Shown here: one piece after another, positions 27,061 through 39,541 of the stretch
Layout: each line of letters starts with the position of its first letter
Numbering within the stretch: the first letter of the stretch is position 1
Assembly (NCBI RefSeq): GCF_014633365.1
Contig: NW_026267113.1
Span: 61,001 to 125,000 of the forward strand
DNA length: 64,000 bases
Direction: 5' to 3'
From: Diospyros lotus
Taxonomy: Eukaryota; Streptophyta; Magnoliopsida; Ericales; Ebenaceae
Position numbers and translations under genes: made by a program
The notes under the pieces: generated by a model
The model's database searches: none
Seen by the model: only the letters and a program-made list of their open reading frames with translations
What the model was told of the DNA's origin: nothing

Positions 27061-28210
27061 ATTTAAGGGTCTGACTTGAGTCATGTGAGTGGGGTTTAGG
27101 GGTTCTTTTAGAAGAAAGTAAAATTTGAAGGCAAAGTTAGAGAGGAACAGTTGCCCCTCAATTTGTAGAGTGTATGTATTCATCATGTATACTTCATTCA
27201 TGCCAATGCCATTGGGGTATCCCCCTGAAGCTGCAAACTCTCTTCACACATCTGATCCATTCAAACGCTGGGGCCACTTCTCCTATCTTAGAACATCATA
27301 ATACTATTTTGATAATAAATTTCATGCCCCTCAAAAACTTTAGTAAAAATTTAAATATATAATCTCATACTTAATTGACACGAGGACGTCACCTTACATG
27401 GGGTGAGACAAATTTTAATTTTTCATCGAACAAATTACAAATGATCACATCTCTTTATTCAAAATGAAAATAATATTCTATTAACGAATTTGATTGGAAT
27501 ACATTAGAACAACGATGTTGTTATATGTCACTTCAACAAGCTATTAATTTATTTAAATGATAAGATGTTAATTATTAGAGACAATTACGTCAATCTATTA
27601 AATTTTTTTATTAAATCTTTTGTTTTTTTATAACATTAATATATATATGTGTAAATTGTAAACTAATATCAACCTATTACACATTATTCTTGTATATATA
27701 ATTTAATTATGTATAAAAAATTAAATATAAAATAAAATTGTGTAATCTTACAAAAAATTCTCTTGTCCGTCCAAAATGATTCTCCTATCATTCATCATAC
27801 AAAAGATGGGCCCACTATTTAATGACATGATCTAAGCAATTTTCCTTTCAAAATAATATATCGGCTCAGCAGAAAAGATAATTATTTAGAATTTTTCAAC
27901 AGCACAAAAATTAAAATATCAATTATATATATATATATATTAATGATTGATGTTTATAAACATTATTTTAATAATTTAAATGTATCATTGTTGTCATTCA
28001 AATGCCAAATCTTTTTTGGCCGTCGACGAAGATTGTTGGAGAATAGAAAACCAAAATAATATATATTAGGCTTCTCTCATTAATATTCCAAGAAAGAAAA
28101 AAGCCCACCAACTTTGTGAGAATAATAATATAAAAAAGGGGAGAAAATGGGAAAAGCATTTATACTAAAATCATTTAATAATGCAAATGATATCATGCCA
28201 TATCATATTT

Positions 28211-28247
28211 ATATTGATATATTGATATTGATATTGATATTGATATT
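28211..28247. repeat. (ATTGAT)n hexamer array in the HECATE promoter region
   Basis: Four and a half tandem ATTGAT units lie about 20-50 bases upstream of the predicted TATA box of the HECATE-type gene, in line with a promoter-proximal, length-variable tract. Confidence 0.8.
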
Positions 28248-28263
28248 ATATTCAACCACTTGT

Positions 28264-28273
28264 TATATAAATA
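28264..28273 (+). promoter_or_regulatory. TATA box of the HECATE-type gene
   Basis: TATATAAATA lies 341 bases before the ATG. It would place transcription start near 28295-28305 and give a C/T-rich leader of about 310 bases, with a T-run at about 28540-28558. It is the best TATA match upstream of this gene outside simple TA repeats. Confidence 0.6.
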
Positions 28274-28613
28274 CTCTTTCCCCACTCTATTCATAGTCTT
28301 AGTCTGTTCCCGATATCTCAAATTTATTCTATCCGTCAATCTTTTTACCTCCATTTTCTTTCTCTCCTAAACCCAATATTTCTCTCTTCCTCACTGCAAA
28401 ACTCTGATAAAACTCTTAGTCTAACACTCTTTCTCTTTACCTTACCCATCCCTCTGCATCATCATCAGCTTCTCTCTCAGTTTCTCAGCTTTTCAAACCC
28501 TATTCTTTCTTCTCTTTCTCCTTTTCCCAATAACTCTTCGTTTTTTTTTTTTTTTTTTAATCTCTCCTTTTTAGGGTTTCGAAACTATATATAAAATAGG
28601 GTCGTGGTAAGCC

Positions 28614-29372
28614 ATGGACATTGACTTCTTAAAGTCTGCAGCGTCCGATGATCAAATGGACATGATCATGATGATGCAGATGGACAAGCTCCCTGACTTT
28701 TGTTACACCGACACCGGGGATCAATTGCCTGCCATGGAGTTTCAGGGAGGCGGCAGCAGCAGCGGTGGCACTGTGACACCATGTGTTGATAATCCGCACT
28801 TGGTTTCGTCGACGTTCATGAACCAGCCAGAATTTGGAGGCGCCGCCACGATCGGGGAACTGGCGGAGCATCCATTTGTGGGTAATTCTGGGAAGTGGAG
28901 AGGTGGCGGAGAGTTCCAGGCTGGCGGCGCTTCTTTTCCGACAGAGTCACAGAAGCGGAGCTCAATGGCGGCGATGAGGGAGATGATATTCCGGATAGCG
29001 GCAATGCAGCCGATCCACATTGACCCGGAGTCGGTGAAGCCACCGAAGCGGCGGAACGTGAAGATTTCGACGGACCCGCAGAGCGTGGCGGCCCGCCACC
29101 GGCGGGAAAGAATAAGCGAGAGGATGAGAATTCTCCAGAGACTGGTTCCCGGCGGAACCAAAATGGATACCGCCTCCATGCTGGACGAAGCAATTCACTA
29201 CGTCAAGTTCTTGAAAACCCAGGTGCAATCGCTGGAGCGGGCGGCGGCGAGTCGACCGACAGGAGCCGTCGGGTTCCCGGTGGCGATGTCGAACGGAAGC
29301 TATCTCCCGCCTGTTAAACGTATTTACCAACCACCGGCCCACAATGTTCATCAGCAATATTCGGATGCTTAA
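28614..29372 (+). CDS. HECATE-type bHLH transcription factor (HEC1/HEC2-like), intronless
   Basis: A single-exon gene of 252 aa with ATG at 28614 and TAA at 29370-29372. The N-terminus carries the HEC-type motif [11 protein letters not shown] (residues 20-30). Ahead of the bHLH is the subfamily signature [20 protein letters not shown] (118-137) followed by [10 protein letters not shown]. The bHLH spans about 155-208, with [15 protein letters not shown] as basic region and [21 protein letters not shown] through the loop and helix 2. The basic region has Ala where canonical E-box binders have the contact Glu, as is normal for this subfamily. Known family role: HECATE proteins are nuclear factors promoting stigma, style and transmitting-tract development and timing stem-cell differentiation, partnering with SPATULA and affecting auxin and cytokinin. 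HEC1/HEC2 fit better than HEC3/INDEHISCENT because of the long N-terminus with [10 protein letters not shown]. The short C-terminal tail lacks the long Gly runs of Arabidopsis HEC1. I cannot separate HEC1 from HEC2. Confidence 0.92.
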   Translation: MDIDFLKSAASDDQMDMIMMMQMDKLPDFCYTDTGDQLPAMEFQGGGSSSGGTVTPCVDNPHLVSSTFMNQPEFGGAATIGELAEHPFVGNSGKWRGGGEFQAGGASFPTESQKRSSMAAMREMIFRIAAMQPIHIDPESVKPPKRRNVKISTDPQSVAARHRRERISERMRILQRLVPGGTKMDTASMLDEAIHYVKFLKTQVQSLERAAASRPTGAVGFPVAMSNGSYLPPVKRIYQPPAHNVHQQYSDA

Positions 29373-32300
29373 TAATAACTGTGATAGACAGAACCAAATT
29401 AATTAATCTATTAGTTAGCTACTACTTCTAGCACAAATGGTGATGTCTCTAAGAAGGCTTCGTCTGTAAAACAAATTAAGGAGACTGGTTCATCATTAAT
29501 GGCTGTTTTCATAATTAGCATTGTATTAGTTATCTTTTCTCTGCTTCTTCATCATCATGATCTTTGAGCTTGTAATCCATGGTGTATTAATTGCTACAGA
29601 ATAATTGCAAGCAGTGAATATATATATATTTATATATAGAAACTGTTCGGATCGAGCTTCCTTCTATTTTGTATTGCTTTAAGCTTTTAAATATTAGATT
29701 GTAATTAAGCATATCATTATATATCTACCTGAAAGTAACCCAGAATTGATGGAATTTTTAGAGTTTCACGGTGCCCCTCTAGTGACGATGAGATAAACTC
29801 GAGTATTATCCACCAGCAACTGCGTGGGGAGGATTCGAACCATCGAGACCAAACTAGCTCACCTCCCCCAATTGATCTTGAGGCACCCCGTGGGATATGT
29901 GTATATATATATATATATATATACTTGATGGTGTGTTGAATACATATATATATATATACTTGAGTAGGCGAGAGAGTTGACAAGAATATCAAGTACATAT
30001 ATATACAACATGTATATATATGTATCATCATGTGGTGGTAACCGGGAAAAATCTGGAGAGAGGGTCGAGGAGACATATGATGGGGTAGCGCATCAAAGAG
30101 ATTGGATTTGGGACCATATTGGACCTGCATTTTTACATGGGATTGAGGTCAAATCTCAACCCCCCACCCATGTGAAACCTAGACGCTTCTAGGGATCAAA
30201 AATATCCTACTTTTATGTAATTTTTTGGACATAAAATGTCAATGTTATTGATACAATATTATGCCATCATTATTCTTGTAAATAGCCCACAAGTCACATA
30301 ATTAGTTCATTCTAATTTTTTTTTTTTAAAAAAGAAAGCTTTTTCCTTTTGTCACTATGCCAACCCGGCCTCCAGAGTTAATTGGTGGTATTGGGTTATT
30401 TGAGAAATTAAATTAAATTAAATTATTAGGCAACAAAAACGTTAGTAATAATTAATATTTTTAGTACAAAAATTATTAATTAAAATTCTTCTAATCAAGC
30501 TAATTCCTTTAATAGTGAATATCCATCCAGACAAAATATTTAGCTATATATAGTGATAACCCTAAGTTCAGGAACAAATTTACATGAATTGAAAAATAGG
30601 GGTCAAAATTAAAAAGAATGAGATGAAATTGATTATTACATATATACAATCCGACGTATTTTAAAGAATTGGTTAGATGCTTGGAGTACCTTTATACTTT
30701 GACCGGTGGGGGCACGCGTCAAGAAGCAAAACCCATTGCATCGATTTTCCGTGCAGTTGAAGTGACGGAATCGCAGTGGAATTCCCAAATGAATGAATAG
30801 CCGACCGTGAAAGCAAAAGAAATGGAAGCTGATGGTAACAGAAGGCACGAGAAATCCACGTGAATCTCTGACAAATAATGCGGTGGTTTTTTAAACAAAA
30901 CAATTGGGGCACCAAGATGACGTCGCTGTCCGTCATCGCTCGACACGTGAACTCAATCTGCGTGGTCTCTTCCCGTCCTTCGTGGCCGTCCACGTCGGAC
31001 TAAAAGCCCTGACCGGAACCCAACACGGCGACCCTATTCGACAAGGGTTTCCTGCGTGTTTGAGAACACTTGAATTTTTGATACTGACGACTTTGTCTAA
31101 TTAAATTTATGGCATCCATTTTTGCATGTGATATGTTTATTCATGATAATTAATTGGGAAAGTGACTTCCTCAATCCATCGATATTGGTTTGAGGATAAA
31201 TATTTTATTTTTGGAATAATTATATTTCTGTCTGTCACTTTGATATATATATATATATATATAACAAAATGTCCCAGAAAACGATAACACCTCATCTAAA
31301 ATTAATTTAAACAGTATACTTTAGTTCTGCCAAAAAAAAAAATTACTTAAAAATGGCAATCCAAAGAAGAGAAAGAAAAAGATTGCATGAAAATGTGAAA
31401 GTACGTACATCATACGGCCATTGCTAGTTCCCTTTGCTCTTATTGTTTGTAATGGGCTAGGTCTTGAAGATGGGTCTATTTCCTCAACCACCTTTGACCC
31501 ATTAAATATAATGGGCCTCAATATCAAATAGAAACTTGAAAAGATACAAACTTGATCAATAATATATATATATATATATATCCCAGAAAACAAATCAGTC
31601 ACGTACAGTTTATGTTCACTAATTGGAGATTTTTATTGTTGAGGCTCCAAAATTATGGTTTTTGAATGTGCATGTAAGCATATCATATCATATGTATTCT
31701 TCACCGCGCGCGACATGCAGACTATGGTCAATTTGAATTGTTTATTATCTCATCTTATAATTAAACTTTGTTGATGGATGGTAATGGGAATGGGAATGGG
31801 AATGGCTGAAATGAGTTGAATGAAGATATGGCAAGATCATGTGTCTAGTGCAGGAATCTGGAGGCAGCTTCCTCAAGAGCTTTAAATATGTTATCTTTTT
31901 ATATACTTTCTTTGATTTTTATTATTACTAGCTAGACCGACTTCTGCCTGCAATAAAATCTCATGGTTCTGTTGCTTTTTATAATTATTGGACATTAATT
32001 ATTGCTTCTTCTTTTTTTCCTAAGGAAACTGGACAGTATTACTTAGTGTTACTTAAAAATTAAGAAAAATATGACATAAAGACATTTGACCATGATTTAA
32101 ACTCAAATTGGATAATTAATTAATTACATCTTGCATAGAAAAACTACAAAAATTCTTCCAATAATTGTCTTCAAATAACTTAGTCATATATTTTGAGATC
32201 CCTCATATTACTATTTTGTGAACCAATTAATAACTAAATTAGAAAAGCCTATTCATAGGCCAATACTTACAAGAGAATTTTATCTCCCATGCCCATGCAT

Positions 32301-34449
32301 ATGCCATATTCAAAGTTGAGTTGAGTTTTATTTAAGAGACTCCTTCCTCTGTCATGCATGTCTCGGACTTGAATTTGAAAAATTATCTGACACTTAAACA
32401 ATATGTGATGATAATATATTAAGATTAATAAGTGATATAAAAATCGCATATATATATATATATGATCATTCTTAATGGAATTTAACTCAAGATGAAATTT
32501 TATGATAAGAGGAGTAGTTTGCTTCCAAAGCAGGATGCAAGGAGAGGAGTGCTTAATTGTGTCTGAAGAGTCATGATTGACCATTTAATTCACAGAATCC
32601 AAAATCTCGATCAAATCCAATCTAGGAGACGCAGAAAACAAAGATCTGGAGGCTCAAAGAAATATATAAATTTGTAAGAAATGGTGGTCAAACCAAATGG
32701 GAGATGCCTCCATGCATGTGAGACCTCCCACTAAGCTCCCAACATACATATATATATATGCATATATATCCTCTTTCTGAAGGGTTCTTTTTGCAATTGG
32801 GAATGGGGTGCCCCACCCCCTCCTCTTGTCCTACAAATATAGGACACGAACCCTTCCATTCCCCAAGTACAGTGTATATATATGCCCTTTTAAAGTTGTA
32901 TTATTGTAGTTACTTTTATCCTCTATTTGGCATCCATGCATGTTCACAAGATGAAGATGTTTGAAAGAACCAAAAAAAACAAAAAAAAATCTTTGAATCT
33001 AATGCCTCTTTATATATATATCCCCAAGGGCTAGGGCAAGGAAGCCAGGTGATCACAACTATAACAAAGTAACACAAGTCATGCAAGAGTTAGAATATAT
33101 AAAAATAATAAACAAATAACAGAATTTTATTAATGTCTGAGTTTAACAACTTTTTTTGAGCTGATAAATGCATAATTTTATTTATGATATCTTCTTCTTT
33201 TTTTTTTCTTTCTTTCTGATGAAAAGTAGCAAACAAAACAATAATGAGTTGGTTGGGTAGATTTAATTGAGAATAGGGCATATCATCACACTTGTCTCTT
33301 TCCACTAGCTAGGTGGGATGTATTTTGATACACCAACACAAATAGTGCTCCTCCAAAACTTTTGTCTGCACGTTGCCTAAATGCCAATGTCCACTACCCT
33401 TGCAAGCAATCAAGCATGCATTTCTCATCATTTATTAATTAGTAGCTAGTAACCCATTCTTAATTAACTAGTATCTATCACGTACCTACCAATATGAGGC
33501 TATCAAGATGCCAACGTAGCAAACTTCGACTTTTCCTAGTAGAATGACTTAAGGAAAGATCTCTGCTAAATTTGAGGCATAATTTAAGTCCACCCCCCAA
33601 TCCCAGCCCAACTGCAAATTAACCCAAATACTCAACTTCAATTCCTGCTAGCAGATTGGCTTGGAGCTCTCTCTGTGGGAGGAACACACGAGACATGTAC
33701 ATATATAGTGACCTGTGGTTAAATAGCCAACCAGTACCTTTTTTTAAGTATGGACTTTGATTTAACGAGACTTATAATTAGTTAGAGCGTCACTGTGAAA
33801 ATTGTCTCGTTTCAAAATAAGAGTAAAGGAGCAAAACAGTCATGATATTAGTGAAGCACCCACCCTTTTAAATGATTTAGCTTAAAAAGCTACAATTTGG
33901 GATTTTATGATTTTTGAAATTGAATTTTTCTTAAAACAGGCCTGCTCTATTGATTATACTAAACCAACAAACCACTGGAGTTTTAAGTTTTTGCTTTTGT
34001 GATTAAAAAGATAAAAATCGAACGGGAAAGAAAAACTAAAGAACACAAACTTCCCAAAACTCTATATTGGAAAATTCAGAAAAGAACAAGATTAGCTAAA
34101 ATATTCTCCCCCCAAACCAACCCTTTAGTGCAAATGGGTGCTTGTGATCCAAGGATTATGGGGTCCTTCCCTCAAGGTTGGGCCAATTTAAACCCATTGG
34201 GGATGCCCACTTGAGAGGCACGACACATGGAACAAACTAGTAAGCAGGCTTCCCAAATTGGAGCAGTTGGGGTGGATTTGGTTTCACTTAAAGCAAAGTT
34301 TACAGCCTACTGAAAGAGCCCAATCCAATGCAAAGAAACTCAAAAACACATTTACCCAGATGTGCTTGTTTGCTTGTAGTTGTTGGAAATATAGCTCTCG
34401 CCTCTCCCTCTCGGTGGTGGGCCCAAACAGAATCTTCTTCGAGCGGCTG
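29373..34449. other. HECATE 3' flank and intergenic sequence
   Basis: The first 250-300 bases probably contain the HECATE 3' untranslated region. At 29745-29900 a block carries, on the minus strand, GGTTCGAATCC and nearby GTGAGCTAGTTTGG, reminiscent of dispersed repeats derived from pol III genes, but the boxes are too close together for a tRNA. A more GC-rich stretch at about 30640-31060 is unexplained. Microsatellites (TA at about 29898-29922, 31243-31263 and 31562-31580) and AT-rich sequence fill the rest. No gene recognised. Confidence 0.45.
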
Positions 34450-34687
34450 TAAGGGTGTGTTGGATTGGGACATCGAAACTGAGACAAAATTTTAATTTTA
34501 TGAAATTTGAATTCTCATCTCATTTTTTAGGAATTTTAATTTCTTGATTTCAAAAAAAAATTATTTTTTAAATTAAGATAAAATTCAAATTCCATAAAAA
34601 ACAAAAAAAACTACTTGATAGAATTTTTTAAAATTTAAATAAAAAATAAATTTTATCTCATTTTTCAACCCTATCAAACAATCCTAA
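34450..34687. mobile_element. Tourist-like MITE (PIF/Harbinger type)
   Basis: The element at 34453-34684 (232 bp) begins GGGTGTGTTGGATTGGGA, and the reverse complement of its right end reads GGATTGTTTGATAGGGTTG, giving imperfect terminal inverted repeats. Both ends are flanked by TAA (34450-34452 and 34685-34687), matching the three-base TWA target preference of PIF/Harbinger. The interior is AT-rich and non-coding. Confidence 0.65.
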
Positions 34688-35009
34688 ATGTGAAAAGAGC
34701 TGGTAAAAGATAACAATGCATGGTCCCATTTTCTTTTTTTACCCAATTTCGACCTTTCGGTCAAGAAATTATGATTGTTTTTCACCTTCCCAGGCCAGCC
34801 TAAAATTTTGACCAAAAACTTTAATATTCTTTAGTGAATTGTAAGGTCAAAAATATATAAAAAAAATTAGGGATTTAAGGGCAGAATAAAGTTTCTCAGT
34901 ATTTTATAAATAGACATACTGATACTGGTTTTTGTTTTTCAGTAAGTCACACATTCTTTCATCAATGAAAAAAAAAAGTGACATGCTCAAAATTATTAAA
35001 TTGTTTTTT

Positions 35010-35960
35010 TCAGGTAGTGCTCGGTATTTTCTTCATATTTTAGTTTTGATTTTTAAGTTTTAAATTTATTTTTAATTTTATATTTTGAGTGTCTATTTTA
35101 AAATTATTAAAAAAATATTTTTTTTTTGTTATTTTAAAACATTATTTCTTAAAATAGTTTAAACCAGCCACAACCATCATCACTAGCAACCACATATGGC
35201 CGGAGATTCTCACGATCAGAGTCTTTCCATTAGAAATGCCAAACTAAGAGAGTTAACATACAAAAAAATGGGTCAAATTTAATAGTTAGATTTTTATAAA
35301 TTTGATTTTTAATGTTCGATCAAAATTGAAAACACATTGGTAGTTGCCACCAATTATCGTGGCCTGATGGTTTCCAGTGATCAAAGACAATTACCTGACA
35401 CCCTTATCCCCATCGACCAATATATCCAAAACTAACAAGATATAACAACCAAATCTCCATAAATCTAAGCATAAATCTCCAACCAGACACAAAATCAATG
35501 ATTTACAGAGGTTACTGGTCACGATGCAAAGGGAACAAACGGTGTTGATGGCGGAAAGCGTGGGTGGTCGAACGATGGGGGGCGATCGATGGCATCTCAT
35601 GGAAATGATGGCGGTGGCGGATGTGATTGACGATCAAGCCTTGAAGATAAGAGAAGAAAAAGGGAAGAGAATAGAAAAAAGAAAATAGAAGGAAGAGAAA
35701 GATAAAAAGTTGCTACGAGTGTGCGAGATTGGGACACTCAAGTTAGAGAAGCTATTTTTTGCCTTTTCAAATTTTGGCCTTGTTTTGACTAAAAATACTT
35801 AAATATGAAAGTAAACATTTGAGTTTTTTTTTATAAATTTTTTTCTTATTTTTGAAAATATATTTTTTTTAATATGAAAGTAAATACGTTTTCATTGTTT
35901 TAAAAAACTAAAAATTAAAAACGGGTTGAAAACAACAAAAAGAACAAGCTCTCAAGATTT
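35010..35960. mobile_element. putative DNA element with ~150-base inverted repeats and GC-rich interior
   Basis: The left arm starting near GTGCTCGGTATTTTC runs into long T/A stretches. The right arm read in reverse complement starts GAGCTTGTTCTTTTTG and runs into a similar series ending in TTTTTAAGTTTT/TTTTTAGTTTTTT. Between the arms, about 35165-35720 is GC-richer and includes GGCGATCGATGGC and GGCGGTGGCGG. This is the same overall plan as the MULE at 20.2 kb, but I could not find a target duplication, so the class is open. Confidence 0.4.
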
Positions 35961-36009
35961 GGAAAACATTCTAGATTTTTATCCTTTGCAATGTGTTTGT
36001 TAAACTTAT

Positions 36010-37115
36010 TTGGTGATTCTTGAAAAAGAAGTCATGTGACTTCTTATCTGAATTTTTTCAAATATACTTATCTCTTCTCCCCTTCAAGATAAATATATCT
36101 TAATCGTTACATATAAATAAAAAATTACGATTGTGTCCTCCAGTACATTTCAAAAATTTTAAAAATAATTTGATAAAAATTTTAGAATGTTTTACAATTT
36201 TATTTTGACCATTTCATATTTTGATTTGAAAAGTATTTTAAACTTATTTTACTCATTTTAACAAATGTTACCTCAAGGTAAAAAGGTTGGAAAAAAAAAA
36301 TATGTACTTTAACACTTAACAAAAATATATACACGTATAGGCAGTCACATTAGTTAATTAACCAATCATTATTCAATTTTTTTAATTATGTATTTAGATA
36401 GGAAAATTTTAAATAATGTCATTTAAAATTTATAGTATTTCAAATGTTATCATTTGTAATGAGTATCATTTTAAATTTTATTCACCATCTTAGACTTCAC
36501 TTCAAATGTATTCAAACAAAAAGTGCCCCTCTCCAAAATCAAGACTAAATCCAATGGCCATTCCCTACTTTCCCCCAACAAACAACAGACTTAGTAGCTT
36601 TTCTTAAAATAAGTAAGTTAAAATTATAATAAGATAAAATTAAAATATTTTTTATACTAAAATATAAAATGATTAAAATAAGATTGAAAAGTATTTTAAA
36701 ATTTTTATCAGATTATTTGTTAAATTTTTTAAAATACAATAAGAGACATATGAATTATTTTTTTCTTATTTGTAAGATTTAAGATAAATTTATATGAATG
36801 ATTCTAAATAATAAATCACTTAACTTTTTTTTATTCAGAGTTATTAGACAAATTTAACAATTATAATGAAAAATACTTTTATTTGTAATATTTTTTATAT
36901 CCCACTTTTTCAACTCATGTCTTAGTTAAGTAGCATTTTTTATAATAAGTAAAATAAGATTATATCAAGATAATGTTTAAATGTTTTTCAAATTAAGATA
37001 TAAAATAATAAAGATAAGACTGAGAAGTATTTTAAAATTATTTATTAAATTTTTTAAAATGCACCGGAAGATACATGTTTTTTTTTTTTTTTTCTTATAT
37101 GTGAGAATATATCTC
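36010..37115. repeat. three diverged copies of one AT-rich repeat
   Basis: Sequence at about 36595-36800 and again at about 36925-37115 shares an ordered series: AGTAGC, ATAAGTAA, GATTAAAATAAGA-like, GTATTTTAAAAT, TTTTTTAAAATGCA/ACA, then a T-run and CTTAT. The reverse complement of about 36010-36270 follows the same order. So there are two direct copies and one inverted copy within 1.1 kb. No target duplication was identified; this may be a MITE family or a local duplication. Confidence 0.5.
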
Positions 37116-39030
37116 AAGCAAGGGCCTAGCATGCCTCGAAACCACTGAATTTTGCTCATTCCTACCCAAACCAAGAACACAAGCGAGGTTGCATCTCATA
37201 AATTACAACATTAGCAAATAAATTTTATATTTTATAATAAATTACTGATTATATTTTAATTTTTATTATCATAATCACTAAAATTTAATTTTGTTATAAA
37301 ACTTATCTACATTTGCAAAATTTAAACTCATAATATTTAAAAAATAATTAACTTAAATAATTTTATCACTATACTAAGACTCAATTTGTTTAAATTTTAT
37401 TTAAAAATTAAAAAATAAATAACTGTCAGATGTGACTTAATAAACTTTTATTTAAAATATTTTATAATTTTCACATGTACTAGCACCACCCACCCTCGAG
37501 CATATTTATAATTATACAATATATTATTATTACTAACATAACGTGCATTATTATATACACAATATATATATAAAACTATAAATTATATATTATGTATTTT
37601 ATTTATAATATATATTATAGGTTATCACATTATACATATATACTATGTATAACTTTATATATTTTTTTATATATTGTTATCATATTTATTTATAGTAATA
37701 AACATATATTTTCATAATTTATATTTTATTTATGCTATATTATGTTACATCAGTTATTATATTATAACATGTATTATATGTAGAAGTTTACAATGTATAA
37801 ATTGAATCACATATATATGATAGTATATCATAATATATTATTATATTATATATTACAAAAATAAAGTATACAATATATGTTATATATGACCTTATTTTGG
37901 ATTATTAATTCTTAATAAATATCTTTTAAGAACATAAGATTTTATTTTAAGTCATTAAAGTACTCAAAATTTTTAAATAGTTTCAAAAAAAAAAGTGTCA
38001 AAAATAGGAAATAAAATAATGTCACTTTCACAATATTCTAATTCATGGACTTCGCTGAAATACGTTAGGAAAATAAAAATTGGAAAAGCAACAAACGCCA
38101 CCCTAACAGATGGAGCATATTTATAGGAAAAACCGTAGCAGGGTTGGTCTCCAATCTCTATGACGTATCTGTATTCAGAATCAAACTGGAAGACTCCATC
38201 CTTACCATATTTCAATTTGAGGAGTTATCTCACAGAGGGTATAACTATTTTTGGCAGTACCTGAAAAGCTTACGTTTGCTCAATTGTAAGTAGTAAAATC
38301 AATTAGAGGTCAAGGACCCAGCAACAAAATTAGAGAGAGCTCTAGGATTGTGCTGAAGCCTGTCTCAGTAACTCGTATCGTTTGCCTTAAGTTTAACCTT
38401 TTAAGAACAATTCTGTCACTAAACAGGACCTTAATGCATCTTAGCAGGAAAAGATTTCACTAAATAACACTAAGCACCTAGCAGAAGAGAACTATGAAGA
38501 TGCCTACTTTTACTATGAAAATATTCCCAAAGTTCAAAAACTGGTACTTGGTTCCCTGCATGTTAGCCATCCAACAAAATTAACAATGGAGGAGATATTT
38601 AGCTTCAAACTCCACAGGGGAAGAGAGGGACAGCCAGAAAATTGGCTCTTTTTTTATTTATTTTTTAATGATTCGGCAACCCTAAAGGGGTGTCCCTGGA
38701 GCCTCGTGGGGACACCCTTTAGCAACCTAAAGGTTGATCTACATACTTACATGCATACCGATATTATTGTCAAATTTGACAGATTAGATCTCCAAAAATA
38801 GTGCAGCAGTGACCTAACATATCACCTGAAATATGTCATCGAGCACTCAATGCAGCTGCAGAATCGAGCTGAAAGCCAATTCTAGCGTCAAAATAACATG
38901 CCTTCTTGTACCGTACAGCATTCACCTTCACCCAATTCGGTTGTCAAGCCTACCGTGCCTTGGGAAATTTGATGGACTTTCTGTAACAATAAAAACACAT
39001 GAATAAAACAACAGAAACTTAGAAGTGAAC
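37116..39030. other. AT-rich intergenic sequence downstream of the remorin
   Basis: 37.4-37.95 kb is almost entirely A and T with many TATA runs. The rest is less biased. A minus-strand open frame of 80 codons at 37973-38215 is not recognised. The transcript end of the remorin gene (3' side, toward lower coordinates) probably lies in or just above this region. No other gene seen. Confidence 0.45.
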
Positions 39031-39190
39031 TCATGTTTTAGGGTAAGAAAATACTTTCTTTCCAATTTCACAAAATCTATAAGCTACTTATGTTTATGCA
39101 TAATCACTTCTCATGTTTTAGGGCAAGAAAATCCTTTCTTTCCAATTTCACAAAATCTATAAGCTATTTATGTTTATGCGTAATCTGCAA
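39031..39190. repeat. 80-bp tandem duplication 3' of the remorin
   Basis: Two adjacent copies (39031-39110 and 39111-39190), each starting TCATGTTTTAGGG, match over about 75 bases with four visible substitutions. They lie 350-510 bases beyond the remorin stop codon, perhaps in its 3' untranslated region. Confidence 0.85.
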
Positions 39191-39541
39191 TAGTAATTTG
39201 GGAAGCAACGTGATTCGAGAACTTTTGGAACCACTTCAGGGATGCCATTGATGTAGGTTCACACATTTGATAATAAAATAACATTAATACACAACAGATT
39301 TGCTCCACGGCAATGAGGTACCCAAGCAAGTAAAACTTGGGTATAATAAGTGAGTTGACTTCAGAACCAAATAAATCCAAAATCAAGATGACACCAATCA
39401 TACATCTTCATTCATAGAGTTTCTCCAGGAGAAGTTGCAGCACAATCATTTTATGTTCTCGATGACTGAAAATTTGTTTTACATAGGTTACCTGGTTGTT
39501 ACGGTCGGTCAAAATGGACAAACACAGAGGTGAAAGGGGCA

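Larger units (their letters stand above)
21143..28210. other. intergenic, repeats and small unassigned blocks, no gene recognised
   Basis: GT microsatellite at 21302-21324, long GA tract at 23787-23828, TA tract at about 25712-25736 and a CAA run at about 26208-26230. A block at about 21340-21480 and another at about 24790-25300 have more complex texture, like decayed transposon sequence, but no domain is visible. A local GC-rich island at about 26760-27060 is described separately. No tRNA or rRNA was seen. Confidence 0.5.

Noticed and set aside
26733..27201. Overlapping minus-strand open frames of 109 and 131 codons
   Set aside because: Ser/Leu homopolymers come from the GAG-rich run. No family match by eye; noted only as an unexplained GC-rich island.
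28629..29357. Several antisense open frames across the HECATE gene (80-145 codons)
   Set aside because: They are shadows of a GC-rich coding exon. The sense frame has the full HECATE signature and bHLH.
29815..29885. tRNA-like boxes (GGTTCGAATCC and GTGAGCTAGTTTGG on the minus strand)
   Set aside because: The two boxes are only a few bases apart, no acceptor stem can be drawn, and there is no clear A-tail or target duplication, so neither a tRNA nor a SINE could be supported.
37973..38215. 80-codon minus-strand open frame downstream of the remorin
   Set aside because: No recognisable domain, no splice partner and no conserved start. It could be part of a transcript tail, but there is no support for a protein.
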